Part shown: piece by piece, positions 10,982 to 21,677 of the stretch
Layout of the letters: the number at the start of each line of letters is the position of its first letter
Numbering within the stretch: the first letter of the stretch is position 1
DNA from: Methylocaldum sp. 14B
Lineage (GTDB): Bacteria > Pseudomonadota > Gammaproteobacteria > Methylococcales > Methylococcaceae
DNA length: 64,000 nt
Direction of reading: 5' to 3'
Assembly: GCF_002005105.1 (NCBI RefSeq)
Contig: NZ_MSCV01000024.1
Span: 1-64,000 of the forward strand
Made by a program: the position numbers and the translations under genes
Notes under the pieces: generated by a model
Told to the model about the DNA's origin: nothing
Databases searched by the model: none
The model's input: only the letters and a program-made list of their open reading frames with translations

Positions 10982-11006
10982 TAGTCGCTCAGGGCGTGAG
11001 CCACTA
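10982..11006 (-). other. Second dyad downstream of the WYL regulator gene
   Basis: TAGTCGCTCA / TGAGCCACTA form 10-bp arms with one mismatch around a 5-bp centre. It sits 20 bp past the WYL stop codon. There is no T-run after it on either strand, so it is an unusual terminator at best and may be a protein-binding site. Confidence 0.4.
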
Positions 11007-11025
11007 ACTCTATCGGTAAAAATTT

Positions 11026-11994
11026 TTATTCGTAGCGGGCCGCCATTGCCCGAACCGTTTCTTGCAGTTTGCTCCTGAGCGATTCGGGAGCGAGGATTTC
11101 GACGTCCGCGCCATGCTTGAGGATGTCCATGATCAGTTCGCGGTCGTCGGCGTAGGGGATTTCGAGGGTGTAACTGCCGTCCGGCTCGAACCGGGTCTTT
11201 TGCTTGGGATGCCAGATTTCATGGCTGACCCAGCGCGCGCGTTCGGGCGTAAAACGCAATTCCGCCCAGTGGATTTCGGCGCCGGAGAAGATGCCGTAAC
11301 CGGATGCCAGTTCTCGATCCAGCTCTTCGTCCGGGATGTCTACGGCGGGTTCGTTGAGCGCCGATGCGGAGCGGAGCGCATCCACGGCGAAGCTTCGGAT
11401 CGCTTCACGGAGATGGCACCAGGCGTCCAAATACCAGTTTTCGCGGTAGTGGATCAGGCGCTGCGGCGACACCGTGCGTTCGGATGTTTCATCGGTGCTG
11501 CGGTTGTAATGGACAATTCGCAGCCGGCGGCGTCTGAGCAGAGCCGTCGCAACCACTTCGAAATGCTGTAGATCCACCGTTCGCCGTGCGACATGGAACA
11601 CCCGGACCCGTTTTTCGACTTCCTGCCACTCGTGATCGCCGGCGCCGAGCAGGGCATTGAGGCGAGCGAGCAGCGGCTGGATATGCGGTTCGAGCAGTCC
11701 GGGCTGAAGGTCTGCGAGCAGTTGGCGCATGGTGAGAAGAGCGTGAATTTCCGAGGCGTTGAACCAAAGGCCGGGCAGCTCGTAGGCCGCATCGCCGCCA
11801 TGGGGCCCGAAGCGGTAGCCGCGGGTTTTTCGGTCCCAAACGATCGGCGCGTTGAATCGACTACGCATATATTCGATATCACGCTTGAAAGTGGCTGCCG
11901 ATATACCCAATTCTTCAAGAAACGCCTTTTGAGAGACGTTTTCCCGGTCGCGGATCAGTTGATCGATTTTGTAGAAGCGTTCGGTGCGGTCCAT
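11026..11994 (-). CDS. WYL-domain transcriptional regulator with N-terminal HTH
   Basis: About 322 residues. The N-terminal winged helix (ERFYKIDQLIRDRENVSQ, then FLEELGISAATFKRDIEYMR, residues about 3-55) is a DeoR/HTH_11-type DNA-binding domain. The C-terminal half is a WYL ligand-sensing domain (ERTVSPQRLIHYRENWYLDAW, then REAIRSFAVDAL). The ATG at 11994 follows GAGAAAAGAAC and is preferred over an in-frame GTG at 12021. It diverges from groES and lies two genes from the CRISPR locus. WYL regulators often sense nucleic acids or nucleotides and control defence or DNA-damage genes; the target here is unknown. Confidence 0.9.
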   Translation of the reverse strand: MDRTERFYKIDQLIRDRENVSQKAFLEELGISAATFKRDIEYMRSRFNAPIVWDRKTRGYRFGPHGGDAAYELPGLWFNASEIHALLTMRQLLADLQPGLLEPHIQPLLARLNALLGAGDHEWQEVEKRVRVFHVARRTVDLQHFEVVATALLRRRRLRIVHYNRSTDETSERTVSPQRLIHYRENWYLDAWCHLREAIRSFAVDALRSASALNEPAVDIPDEELDRELASGYGIFSGAEIHWAELRFTPERARWVSHEIWHPKQKTRFEPDGSYTLEIPYADDRELIMDILKHGADVEILAPESLRSKLQETVRAMAARYE

Positions 11995-12087
11995 GTTCTT
12001 TTCTCGAAGCTGGTTGCGCACGAATCTTAACCCAGGAAAAACGCGGATTCGCGCAGCTCTTCCACATGTGGTGGGGGAGCGTTGATC

Positions 12088-12115
12088 TTGACATGAAATA
12101 TTCGACGGCTATGAT
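12088..12115 (+). promoter_or_regulatory. Sigma-70 promoter of groESL
   Basis: TTGACA at 12088-12093 and TATGAT at 12110-12115, with a 16-bp spacer, form a near-consensus vegetative promoter. The -10 box abuts the CIRCE operator, so repressor and RNA polymerase would compete. No sigma-32-type elements stood out. Confidence 0.85.
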
Positions 12116-12141
12116 TAGCACTCGTTTTAGTCGAGTGCTAA
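12115..12141 (+). promoter_or_regulatory. CIRCE operator (HrcA binding site)
   Basis: TTAGCACTC (12115-12123), nine spacer bases, GAGTGCTAA (12133-12141): an exact match to the CIRCE consensus. HrcA bound here would block transcription until heat or misfolded protein titrates GroEL away from the repressor. This predicts an hrcA gene elsewhere in the genome. Confidence 0.96.
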
Positions 12142-12202
12142 CAAAGCTAGGGTCTGGTCGACCGCTCGTCAGTCAATACATCATCAGTAGGAACAGGAGA
12201 GT

Positions 12203-12496
12203 ATGATGAAAATTCGTCCTTTGAATGACCGTGTTATCGTGAGGCGCCTCGAAGAGGAGCGGACTTCGCCGGGCGGAATCGTGATTCCGGATACGGCTGC
12301 GGAAAAACCGATGCGCGGTGAAGTTCTTGCGGTGGGTAACGGCAAGACTCTGGATAACGGGCAAGTGCGCGCGCTGCAAGTCAAAGCGGGCGACAAGGTG
12401 CTGTTCGGCAAATATTCCGGCACCGAGGTGAAACTCGATGGCGAGGATATCCTTGTCATGCGCGAAGACGACATCATGGCTGTGCTCGAAGACTGA
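12203..12496 (+). CDS. groES: Co-chaperonin GroES
   Basis: A 97-residue protein of normal Hsp10 length. [17 protein letters not shown] and the GGIVIPDTA mobile loop, which contacts GroEL, are clear, as is the terminal DDIMAVLED. It caps the GroEL ring in ATP-driven folding. Two adjacent ATG codons (12203 and 12206) follow an AGGAGA ribosome-binding site; the second gives the usual MKIRPL start. It is the first gene of the CIRCE-controlled operon, 42 bp before groEL. Confidence 0.99.
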   Translation: MMKIRPLNDRVIVRRLEEERTSPGGIVIPDTAAEKPMRGEVLAVGNGKTLDNGQVRALQVKAGDKVLFGKYSGTEVKLDGEDILVMREDDIMAVLED

Positions 12497-12532
12497 GCAC
12501 GCCCGGAATTCAACATCAACCAACGAAGGTAA

Positions 12533-14176
<1,644 letters not shown>

Positions 14177-14200
14177 TCGCCGACCGATCATTTAAGTGTA

Positions 14201-14233
14201 AAAAAGCCCCATCTTCGGATGGGGCTTTTTTTT
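14201..14233 (+). terminator. Intrinsic terminator of groESL with UUCG loop
   Basis: AAAAAGCCCCATC (14201-14213), TTCG (14214-14217), GATGGGGCTTTTT (14218-14230), then more T. A 13-bp perfect stem closed by the extra-stable C(UUCG)G tetraloop and a T-run. The symmetric A/T tracts could also stop transcription from the other strand. Confidence 0.97.
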
Positions 14234-14552
14234 GAAGCATTTTCAGCTTTGGGCCCGTGTCCTTGGCATCGCTGTCCAAAGCTACATGGATAAACCCGCG
14301 GAAATGCTTATTCCGGCTTACAGCGCTGCACGACTTGTAAGTCGAAAATCCTTTTTCTACGCAATGGGTTTGTCGCTATGGATTGCCGACCTAAGGACCG
14401 GTGCGCCAAGTAAATCGGGGATTCTTATCAATCGCAAATGATCGTTGCGGAAGGCCGAGAAAGCCTGATCCTGGATGAACAGGTCGCTACTTTCCCGACC
14501 ATATCATGACTCACATGAGACGCCGCACGGCAGCATGTGAGTGGTGCTTGGC
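14234..14552. other. Intergenic gap between groEL and the desaturase gene, no gene seen
   Basis: The two genes converge on this 319-bp gap. Short ORFs here have no ribosome-binding site or family likeness. It holds an 8-bp inverted repeat AGCTTTGG / CCAAAGCT (14245-14252, 14276-14283). It also holds a 9-bp one, ACTCACATG / CATGTGAGT (14509-14517, 14534-14542), with a small GCCG/CGGC inner stem, just past the desaturase stop. The second may end desaturase transcription, though it has no T-run. Confidence 0.5.
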
Positions 14553-15755
14553 TTAAGTGCTGGGTAAATAATTGACGGACAGCCGATTTGTAATGGTATA
14601 GCCGTGCAACAAGTCGGCAAACTCATGAAGTGATTGGATGCCAGTCTCCTTCGCTCGTTGGCACCACTCTCTGAGCGACTGCACACGTGCTTCGTAGCCG
14701 ACTGAAGAGTTCGCCCAAAGCTGTTTCAATTCCTCCTTGAATTGGTAAACGGTGTGAAGTGTTTGGCTCAAGTTCAGTGCTCGATCAAGGATGTGGGTGG
14801 CGGCCTCATCGAATTGGATATCCTCTCGAACCAAGAGCGGCTTTGCATCGCGGAGCAGGCGTCGGGATGCCGGGAGGGCAGTCTTTAATTCTTGACGCAG
14901 GACCGGAAGCACCACGCTACGGCCGTATAAAGCCAGCACATGGACCCGGTTACGCATTACGGCCTGTATTGTCGCCAAATCGATCAATTTCTTGTCGTGA
15001 AGAATGCGAATTTTTGGAGCAACCCGGCGAACCGTTGCTAACTTCAATAGTTCCATCAGGCGAATGTAGGCCCACCCGATGTCCAATTCCCACCAACGGG
15101 AGGATAGCCGCGCCGAAGAGGGATAGGCATGGTGGTTATTGTGAAGTTCCTCGCCGCCGATCAGTAAGCCTATCGGGAAGAGATTGGTGGACGCATCGCG
15201 GGTTTCAAAATTGCGATAACCGGAGAAATGCCCCAGGCCGTTGATTACGCCCGCTGCCCAAAAGGGAATCCAGAGCATTTGTACGGCCCAAATGGTAATG
15301 CCGAAGAAGCCGAACAGCGCAACGTCGGCGAGAAACATAAGCGCGACGCCAAGACCGGGGTGCGGCGAGTAAAGTTTTCGCTCCAGCCAGTCATCAGGCG
15401 TGCCGTAGCCGTATTGATCCAAGGTTTCCGGATTGGCTGCTTCGGTCCGGTAGAGTTCCGCGCCTTCCCATAAGACCTTGCTTATGCCAAACACGCGAGG
15501 GCTATGGGGGTCTTCCGGGGTTTCACATTTGGCGTGGTGTTTGCGATGAATCGCGACCCAGGCCTTGGTGCCCATGCCAGTTGTCAGCCACAGCCAGAGC
15601 CGAAAAAAATGGCTGACCGCCGGATGAAGGTCCAAAGCGCGATGCGCCTGGTGGCGATGTAGGAAAATCGTGACGCTGGCAATGGTGATGTGGGTCAGAC
15701 CGAGCGTAACGGCAATAAGTCCCCACCAGGGGAGGTCGAGTAAACCGTTAATCAT
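14553..15755 (-). CDS. desA: DesA-type acyl-lipid/acyl-CoA fatty acid desaturase
   Basis: A 400-residue membrane di-iron desaturase. Three histidine boxes are visible: HRHQAHR (near residue 33), HRKHH (near 70) and HNNHH (near 208). Hydrophobic segments lie around residues 10-30, 50-65, 140-165 and 168-190. The enzyme introduces a double bond into acyl chains of membrane lipids. The first 240 residues closely resemble Pseudomonas DesA. The last 130 or so residues are a soluble helical extension, also present in those homologues, whose end (SLREWCQRAKETGIQSLHEF) recalls the C-terminus of ISL3-family transposases. The gene is monocistronic. Confidence 0.92.
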   Translation of the reverse strand: MINGLLDLPWWGLIAVTLGLTHITIASVTIFLHRHQAHRALDLHPAVSHFFRLWLWLTTGMGTKAWVAIHRKHHAKCETPEDPHSPRVFGISKVLWEGAELYRTEAANPETLDQYGYGTPDDWLERKLYSPHPGLGVALMFLADVALFGFFGITIWAVQMLWIPFWAAGVINGLGHFSGYRNFETRDASTNLFPIGLLIGGEELHNNHHAYPSSARLSSRWWELDIGWAYIRLMELLKLATVRRVAPKIRILHDKKLIDLATIQAVMRNRVHVLALYGRSVVLPVLRQELKTALPASRRLLRDAKPLLVREDIQFDEAATHILDRALNLSQTLHTVYQFKEELKQLWANSSVGYEARVQSLREWCQRAKETGIQSLHEFADLLHGYTITNRLSVNYLPST

Positions 15756-15999
15756 TTTTTCACTATAAAAATAAAAAATAAGAGATGGGCATTAACTAAC
15801 AATCCTTAAGGGGCTGCAAATCTTTCCATAGAGTTGCCTCAAAGAGCACGAATTGGAAAAAGCATCCGCCTTGGCGAATGCACGCGACGCCATTTTGGAT
15901 AGCATCGAATGGATTTTCAATCCGCACGTTTTCTAACTGGTTTATCGGGTGGGATTGAGTGTTGCAGGGACCGGCAAGACGCGAGGCTATGATCATCGA

Positions 16000-16548
16000 T
16001 CAAAAGCCAAATCCAACGCCTAAGCCAATACCGATCCGAGGTCCGGTGTCATATTCGGATAACAGTTTGATCTCCAAAGGACGTAACAACGGAAATGCAC
16101 GAGTCGCTTCGCCGGTTTCCGTCGTGCGTTCGCCGATGACGCGACCGGCTGCAACAATTCGCCGGCCTTGTTCGTAGATGAGTGTGTCTAAATAGCCGGG
16201 ATACAATATTAAGAATCGGCCCAATGCGGGCTCACTGAGTTCCGGCTCGCCTCGTCTATCGGTGGGATAGGTCAGTACTTCGACTAACGTGCCTTCCTGT
16301 AGATTTTCGGCGCTAAGGATAGTTCCGCCGATGAGAATGGCTTGGCCGATAAACGCTTTTGGGTTATTCAGGACAGTTTCGGGCGAAAGTTTCGGATCGA
16401 CCTGGTCCATGGTCGCTCGCGACAGTACCGAGCCGCAACCGCTGAGTTGTAGCGTGATCGCAAGTAAGGCGGCCAGGCCGAGAAAGCGGGGCCAGGATAT
16501 TGGGTAGCCGGATCGGATGTCCTTTTTCGAGATCCGAGATTCTCTCAC
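16000..16548 (-). CDS. Slp-family outer-membrane lipoprotein (copy 1)
   Basis: A 182-residue protein. A signal segment (FLGLAALLAITLQLSGC) ends in a lipobox with the acylated Cys near residue 38. The mature part contains the Slp-type core: FIGQAILIGGTIL, then LGRFLILYPGYLDTLIYEQGRRIVAAG-type strands split around residues 110-135. Slp proteins are starvation- or acid-induced outer-membrane lipoproteins of uncertain function. The C-terminus is a Gly-rich tail (GIGLGVGFGF). It follows a paralogue by 33 bp on the same strand, so the two look like a tandem duplication. Confidence 0.82.
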   Translation of the reverse strand: MRESRISKKDIRSGYPISWPRFLGLAALLAITLQLSGCGSVLSRATMDQVDPKLSPETVLNNPKAFIGQAILIGGTILSAENLQEGTLVEVLTYPTDRRGEPELSEPALGRFLILYPGYLDTLIYEQGRRIVAAGRVIGERTTETGEATRAFPLLRPLEIKLLSEYDTGPRIGIGLGVGFGF

Positions 16549-16581
16549 AGTAGCGTTGCAGCCTTTTGAGTTGAATGAGTC

Positions 16582-17178
16582 TTACCAATAAGGGTACCAA
16601 TAAGGGTAATAGCCGGGCCAGCCTCGCCACCAAGGATCGTACCAGTATGGCGTCGGATAATAGGTGTAAGTCGGCCGGTTGGCCCAAAGATGAATTTCCT
16701 TGCAACCGATTACCGGGTAGGTGTAGTTGATTTGATCGAGAGGCTTGGTTTCCTTGCCTTGGACCTCTCCGGCGACCGTCACTTCGCGTCCCTTCGCATA
16801 GACCGCCGAATCCAGGAAGCGGTTGCAGTGAATCAGGAATCGTCCGGCGGAAGTGTCGACGTCTTCCGGGCGATCCGAACTTTCTAGCGGTTTTTGCAAG
16901 ACTTCGATTTCGGTGAACTGTGGGCGGTTGCTGGTTTGGACGATCACGCCGCCCAGCATGACCGTCCTGCCTTTGTAGGCGTCGGGGCGGGCGCTGATTT
17001 CCGAGAACGATGGCTGCGTTTTCGTCGCCGTCCGAATGGGTTTCGAAAACGGGCTGGTTGCGCACCCCGCTATGCTTAAGAGCGTTATCCATAACAATAC
17101 TAATCGGAACAACTTCGATCTACCCAAACAAACTTCCGAAATCGAGGTTTCGATCGGTGACATGGCCATGTTTATCAC
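16582..17178 (-). CDS. Slp-family outer-membrane lipoprotein (copy 2)
   Basis: A 198-residue paralogue of the next gene. The signal peptide ends in the lipobox LSIAGC near residue 39. The core YKGRTVMLGGVIVQT and GRFLIHCNRFLDSAVY, followed by a GREVTVAGEVQG segment, matches the Slp fold. The last 25 residues are dominated by Tyr, Trp and Pro (for example YPYWYPYW), an aromatic tail seen in some Slp homologues. It is the upstream member of the pair. Several Met codons crowd the N-terminus, so the exact start is uncertain. Confidence 0.82.
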   Translation of the reverse strand: MINMAMSPIETSISEVCLGRSKLFRLVLLWITLLSIAGCATSPFSKPIRTATKTQPSFSEISARPDAYKGRTVMLGGVIVQTSNRPQFTEIEVLQKPLESSDRPEDVDTSAGRFLIHCNRFLDSAVYAKGREVTVAGEVQGKETKPLDQINYTYPVIGCKEIHLWANRPTYTYYPTPYWYDPWWRGWPGYYPYWYPYW

Positions 17179-17334
17179 CCTTGCGGAACTGCTTTCCTCT
17201 TAATTGGACAGAACTGCTCCTGCCGAATTCACATCTAGTGGCCATCATAACCAATTCCCGTCGTTGCCACCCGTGAAATTTTGCCGCTTAAATGCGATGA
17301 GAACGAAAGGCTTTAATTAAACAAAAAATAGCTC

Positions 17335-17340
17335 TATAAT
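17335..17340 (+). promoter_or_regulatory. -10 box of the tRNA-Val gene
   Basis: A perfect TATAAT 16 bp before the mature tRNA 5' end. The -35 region (around TTTAAT at 17312-17317) is poor, and the discriminator is GC-containing, as is common for stable-RNA promoters. Confidence 0.7.
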
Positions 17341-17356
17341 TGCGTCTCTTGATTTT

Positions 17357-17433
17357 AGGCGCGTAGCTCAGTTGGTTAGAGCACCACCTTGACATGGTGG
17401 GGGTCGTTGGTTCAAGTCCAATCGCGCCTACCA
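17357..17433 (+). tRNA. tRNA-Val (GAC)
   Basis: The acceptor stem AGGCGCG pairs with CGCGCCT and CCA is encoded. D arm, anticodon stem CCACC/GGTGG around loop TTGACAT, extra loop and GGTTCAAGTCC T arm are all present. The anticodon GAC is at 17391-17393 and reads GUC/GUU valine codons. Its own terminator follows, and thrS begins 53 bp after the CCA end. Confidence 0.97.
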
Positions 17434-17440
17434 ATTCCGA

Positions 17441-17467
17441 AAAGCATCGCTGGGCGATGCTTTTTTT
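17441..17467 (+). terminator. Intrinsic terminator after tRNA-Val
   Basis: AAAGCATCGC (17441-17450), a short loop, GCGATGC (17454-17460) and seven T. It separates the tRNA from the translation operon, though readthrough into thrS is possible because no other clear thrS promoter is seen. Confidence 0.9.
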
Positions 17468-17486
17468 GTTGAAGAGGTTTCGACTG

Positions 17487-19403
17487 ATGCCCGTGATACG
17501 TCTGCCGGATGGTTCCGCTCGCACATTCGATCACCCCGTAACGCTTATGGAGGTGGCGCAGTCCATTGGTCCGGGATTGGCTAAGGCGGCATTGGCTGGT
17601 CGAATCGACGGGAAACTGGTCGATTTGTCGACTCTTGTCGAACATGACGCCGCAGTCGAAATCGTCACGGGTAAGGACGCGGACGGGCTGGAGATTATTC
17701 GCCATTCAACTGCCCATCTGCTGGCTCAGGCCGTTAAGGCGTTGTATCCGAGCGCGCAAGTGACGATCGGTCCGGTGGTGGAAAACGGGTTTTACTACGA
17801 TTTTGCCTTCGAACGTCCCTTTACGCCGGAAGACCTCGAGGCAATCGAAAAGAAAATGACGGAATTGGCGGCAAAGGCGATTCCCGTCAGGCGGGAGGTG
17901 ATGCGTCGGGAAGAAGCCGTCAAATTTTTCCGTGACCAGGGCGAGCACTATAAGGCCGAAATTATCGAAGCCATACCTCAGGGCGAGCAAATCTCCCTCT
18001 ACTCGCAAGGGGATTTTACCGATCTTTGTCGCGGTCCCCATGTGCCGGATACCGGAAAGCTTAGAGCCTTCAAGCTCATGAAGGTGGCGGGTGCCTATTG
18101 GCGGGGGGATTCCCGCAATGCCATGCTGCAGCGTGTCTATGGCACCGCCTGGGCCGACAAGAAGGATTTGGACGCCTATCTGCATCGGCTGGAAGAGGCG
18201 GATAAGCGCGATCATCGCAAGATCGGCAAGCTGCAGGACCTGTTCCATACTCAGGAGGAAGCTCCCGGAATGGTGTTCTGGCATCCCAATGGATGGGCGC
18301 TGTATCAGCAGGTCGAGCAGTACATGCGCCGGGTGTTCCGTGAGAATGGCTATCAAGAAATCCGCTGTCCTCAGATTCTGGACGTAAGCCTTTGGAAAGC
18401 TTCGGGCCACTGGGACAACTTTCACGAGAATATGTTTTTTACCGCGTCCGAGAATAGAGAGTATGCGGTAAAGCCCATGAACTGCCCCGGTCACATCCAG
18501 GTTTTCAAACAGCATCTGCATAGCTATCGCGAACTGCCGATCCGGTTCGGGGAATTCGGTTCCTGTCATCGCAACGAGCCCTCCGGCACCTTGCACGGGA
18601 TCATGCGTGTGCGCGGTTTCAATCAGGACGATGGCCATGTTTTTTGTGCCGAGGATCAAATTCAGGCGGAAGTTGTCGCATTCATAGGTGTCTTGCGTAA
18701 GGTGTACGCGGATTTCGGCTTTACCGATATCCAGTACAAACTGTCCACGCGCCCGCCCAAGCGGCTCGGCAGCGATGAAATTTGGGATAAGGCCGAAGCT
18801 GCGCTGATGGCTGCTTTGGCCGCGCAAGACATCGAATACCAATTGCAGCCCGGTGAGGGAGCTTTCTATGGCCCCAAGATCGAGTTCACGTTGAAGGATG
18901 CGATCGGTCGGGTATGGCAGTGCGGGACGATTCAGGTGGATTTCATGATGCCGGGGCGTCTCGGTGCCGAATACGTGGGCGAAGACAATGCCCGCCATAC
19001 GCCGGTCATGCTGCATAGGGCGATCATAGGATCGATGGAACGCTTCATCGGCATTCTCATCGAGCATTACGCAGGGTATTTTCCGCTTTGGCTGGCGCCG
19101 GTTCAGGCGGTGGTGCTCAACATTACCGGAAATCAAGCCGAATATGCCGCCGAATTGGCTGCGGAGCTTGTAAAACAAGGCTTTCGGGTAAAGTCCGACT
19201 TGAGAAATGAGAAGATCGGCTTTAAAATCCGCGAGCATACCGTGCAGCGTGTGCCTTATTTATTAATCGTCGGCGATAAAGAACTGGATTCCCGTACCGT
19301 TTCTGTTCGTACACAGAAAGGCCAGGATCTAGGCGGTTTCAGCTTGCCGGATTTGATCGGCAAGTTTACCGACGAGGTGGCGAGTCGCGCTGCGTTTCAA
19401 TAA
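17487..19403 (+). CDS. thrS: Threonyl-tRNA synthetase
   Basis: A 638-residue class II synthetase of normal bacterial length. Order: TGS domain (residues 1-62, beginning [12 protein letters not shown]), editing domain with [11 protein letters not shown] near residue 74, catalytic core with [10 protein letters not shown] near residue 334 (zinc Cys), [17 protein letters not shown] (motif 2) and [12 protein letters not shown] (motif 3), then the C-terminal anticodon-binding domain. The ATG at 17487 has GAGG nine bases upstream; codons further upstream run through the tRNA and its terminator. It heads the thrS-infC-rpmI-rplT operon. Confidence 0.98.
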   Translation: MPVIRLPDGSARTFDHPVTLMEVAQSIGPGLAKAALAGRIDGKLVDLSTLVEHDAAVEIVTGKDADGLEIIRHSTAHLLAQAVKALYPSAQVTIGPVVENGFYYDFAFERPFTPEDLEAIEKKMTELAAKAIPVRREVMRREEAVKFFRDQGEHYKAEIIEAIPQGEQISLYSQGDFTDLCRGPHVPDTGKLRAFKLMKVAGAYWRGDSRNAMLQRVYGTAWADKKDLDAYLHRLEEADKRDHRKIGKLQDLFHTQEEAPGMVFWHPNGWALYQQVEQYMRRVFRENGYQEIRCPQILDVSLWKASGHWDNFHENMFFTASENREYAVKPMNCPGHIQVFKQHLHSYRELPIRFGEFGSCHRNEPSGTLHGIMRVRGFNQDDGHVFCAEDQIQAEVVAFIGVLRKVYADFGFTDIQYKLSTRPPKRLGSDEIWDKAEAALMAALAAQDIEYQLQPGEGAFYGPKIEFTLKDAIGRVWQCGTIQVDFMMPGRLGAEYVGEDNARHTPVMLHRAIIGSMERFIGILIEHYAGYFPLWLAPVQAVVLNITGNQAEYAAELAAELVKQGFRVKSDLRNEKIGFKIREHTVQRVPYLLIVGDKELDSRTVSVRTQKGQDLGGFSLPDLIGKFTDEVASRAAFQ

Positions 19404-19424
19404 TTGCGTTCGGAGGAATAGGAT

Positions 19425-19949
19425 ATCACTGCTGAAAGAAAAGAGCCGCGCCTGAATGAAGAGATCACGGCGCCCACTGTCAGGTTGATCGGACCCGACG
19501 GTAATCAAGTAGGAGTCGTGTCGACCAGAGAAGCCAGGCAAATTGCTTATGATGCGAATCTGGATCTGGTCGAGATTTCGCCGGCAGCCGATCCTCCCGT
19601 TTGCCGGGTAATGGATTACGGTAAATTCCGTTTTGAGCAGAATAAGAAGCTGCAAGCGGCCAAGAAAAAGCAAAAGCAGATTCAGGTTAAGGAAATCAAA
19701 TTCCGGCCGGGTACGGACGAGGGCGATTACCAGGTCAAGCTGCGCAATCTCATTCGCTTTCTATCGGACGGCGATAAGGCAAAGGTCACTGTTCGGTTTC
19801 GCGGTCGAGAACTGAGTCATCGCGAATTAGGCATTGACCTTCTGAAGCGGATCGAGACGGACCTCGTGGAGCACGCCGTCGTAGAGCAGTTTCCGAAAAT
19901 GGAAGGTAAGCAGTTAAGCATGACGCTTGCGCCGAAGAGAAAAAAATAA
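19425..19949 (+). CDS. infC: Translation initiation factor IF-3 (AUC start codon)
   Basis: The protein is full length (174 residues) only if read from the ATC at 19425, seven bases after a strong GGAGGA site (19412-19417). The first ATG, at 19485, has no such site and would remove the first 20 residues, beginning [17 protein letters not shown] or AUC initiation is the known basis of IF-3 autoregulation, since IF-3 rejects non-standard starts. Conserved parts: VDLVEIS-like [19 protein letters not shown] in the N domain and [18 protein letters not shown] at the linker/C domain. IF-3 binds the 30S subunit, prevents subunit joining and proofreads initiation. Confidence 0.96.
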   Translation: MTAERKEPRLNEEITAPTVRLIGPDGNQVGVVSTREARQIAYDANLDLVEISPAADPPVCRVMDYGKFRFEQNKKLQAAKKKQKQIQVKEIKFRPGTDEGDYQVKLRNLIRFLSDGDKAKVTVRFRGRELSHRELGIDLLKRIETDLVEHAVVEQFPKMEGKQLSMTLAPKRKK

Positions 19950-19971
19950 TCTTGAGTTGTTGGAGATTTAT

Positions 19972-20169
19972 ATGCCTAAGATGAAGACCAATCGCGGCGC
20001 AGCGAAACGCTTCAAGCGTACTGCGTCCGGCGGTTTCAAATGCAATCATTCGCATCGTCGTCACATTCTGACGAAGAAGAGCACCAAGAGAAAGCGCCAA
20101 CTGCGCAATCCCGCTGCCTTGCACCCTTCGGATGTGCGGAGCGCGACTCGCTTGTTGCCTTATAGCTGA
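19972..20169 (+). CDS. rpmI: 50S ribosomal protein L35
   Basis: A 65-residue basic protein beginning [17 protein letters not shown], with the typical [16 protein letters not shown] segment. The ATG at 19972 follows TTGGAG by nine bases. It lies 22 bp after infC and 29 bp before rplT, the invariant order of the L35/L20 operon. It is part of the large ribosomal subunit. Confidence 0.98.
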   Translation: MPKMKTNRGAAKRFKRTASGGFKCNHSHRRHILTKKSTKRKRQLRNPAALHPSDVRSATRLLPYS

Positions 20170-20198
20170 TTTTTTCTTGCCCATCGAGAGAGAAGCCC

Positions 20199-20546
20199 AT
20201 GCCTAGAGTAAAACGAGGCGTCACTGCGAGAGCCCGGCACAAAAAGGTTCTCAAGCAGGCGAAAGGTTATTACGGCGCCCGTAGCCGAGTTTATCGCGTT
20301 GCCAAGCAGGCGGTTATCAAAGCCGGCCAATACGCTTATCGGGATCGCAGACAGAGAAAACGCCAATTCCGTGCGCTTTGGATCGTGAGAATCAATGCCG
20401 CGGCACGCGAATTCGGACTGTCTTATAGCCGTTTTATGGATGGCCTAAAAAAGGCGTCCGTCGAAATCGACCGTAAAGTTCTGGCGGATTTGGCTGTTCG
20501 CGACAAAGATGCGTTCGCTGAATTGGCCAAGATCGCCCAGGGTTAG
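20199..20546 (+). CDS. rplT: 50S ribosomal protein L20
   Basis: A 115-residue protein beginning [20 protein letters not shown], with [20 protein letters not shown]. It binds 23S rRNA early in 50S assembly and, in enterobacteria, represses its own operon. It is a few residues shorter at the C-terminus than the 117-119 usual for the family. A strong hairpin follows before pheS. Confidence 0.98.
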   Translation: MPRVKRGVTARARHKKVLKQAKGYYGARSRVYRVAKQAVIKAGQYAYRDRRQRKRQFRALWIVRINAAAREFGLSYSRFMDGLKKASVEIDRKVLADLAVRDKDAFAELAKIAQG

Positions 20547-21656
<1,110 letters not shown>

Positions 21657-21677
21657 GAACAACATACGGTCCTTCCC

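Noticed and set aside
14232..14441. Possible 69-codon gene after groEL
   Set aside because: It starts inside the terminator T-run, lacks a ribosome-binding site and has no recognisable features.
15796..15996. Possible 66-codon gene between the desaturase and the first Slp gene
   Set aside because: No good ribosome-binding site and no family likeness; the 244-bp gap is better explained as the desaturase promoter region.
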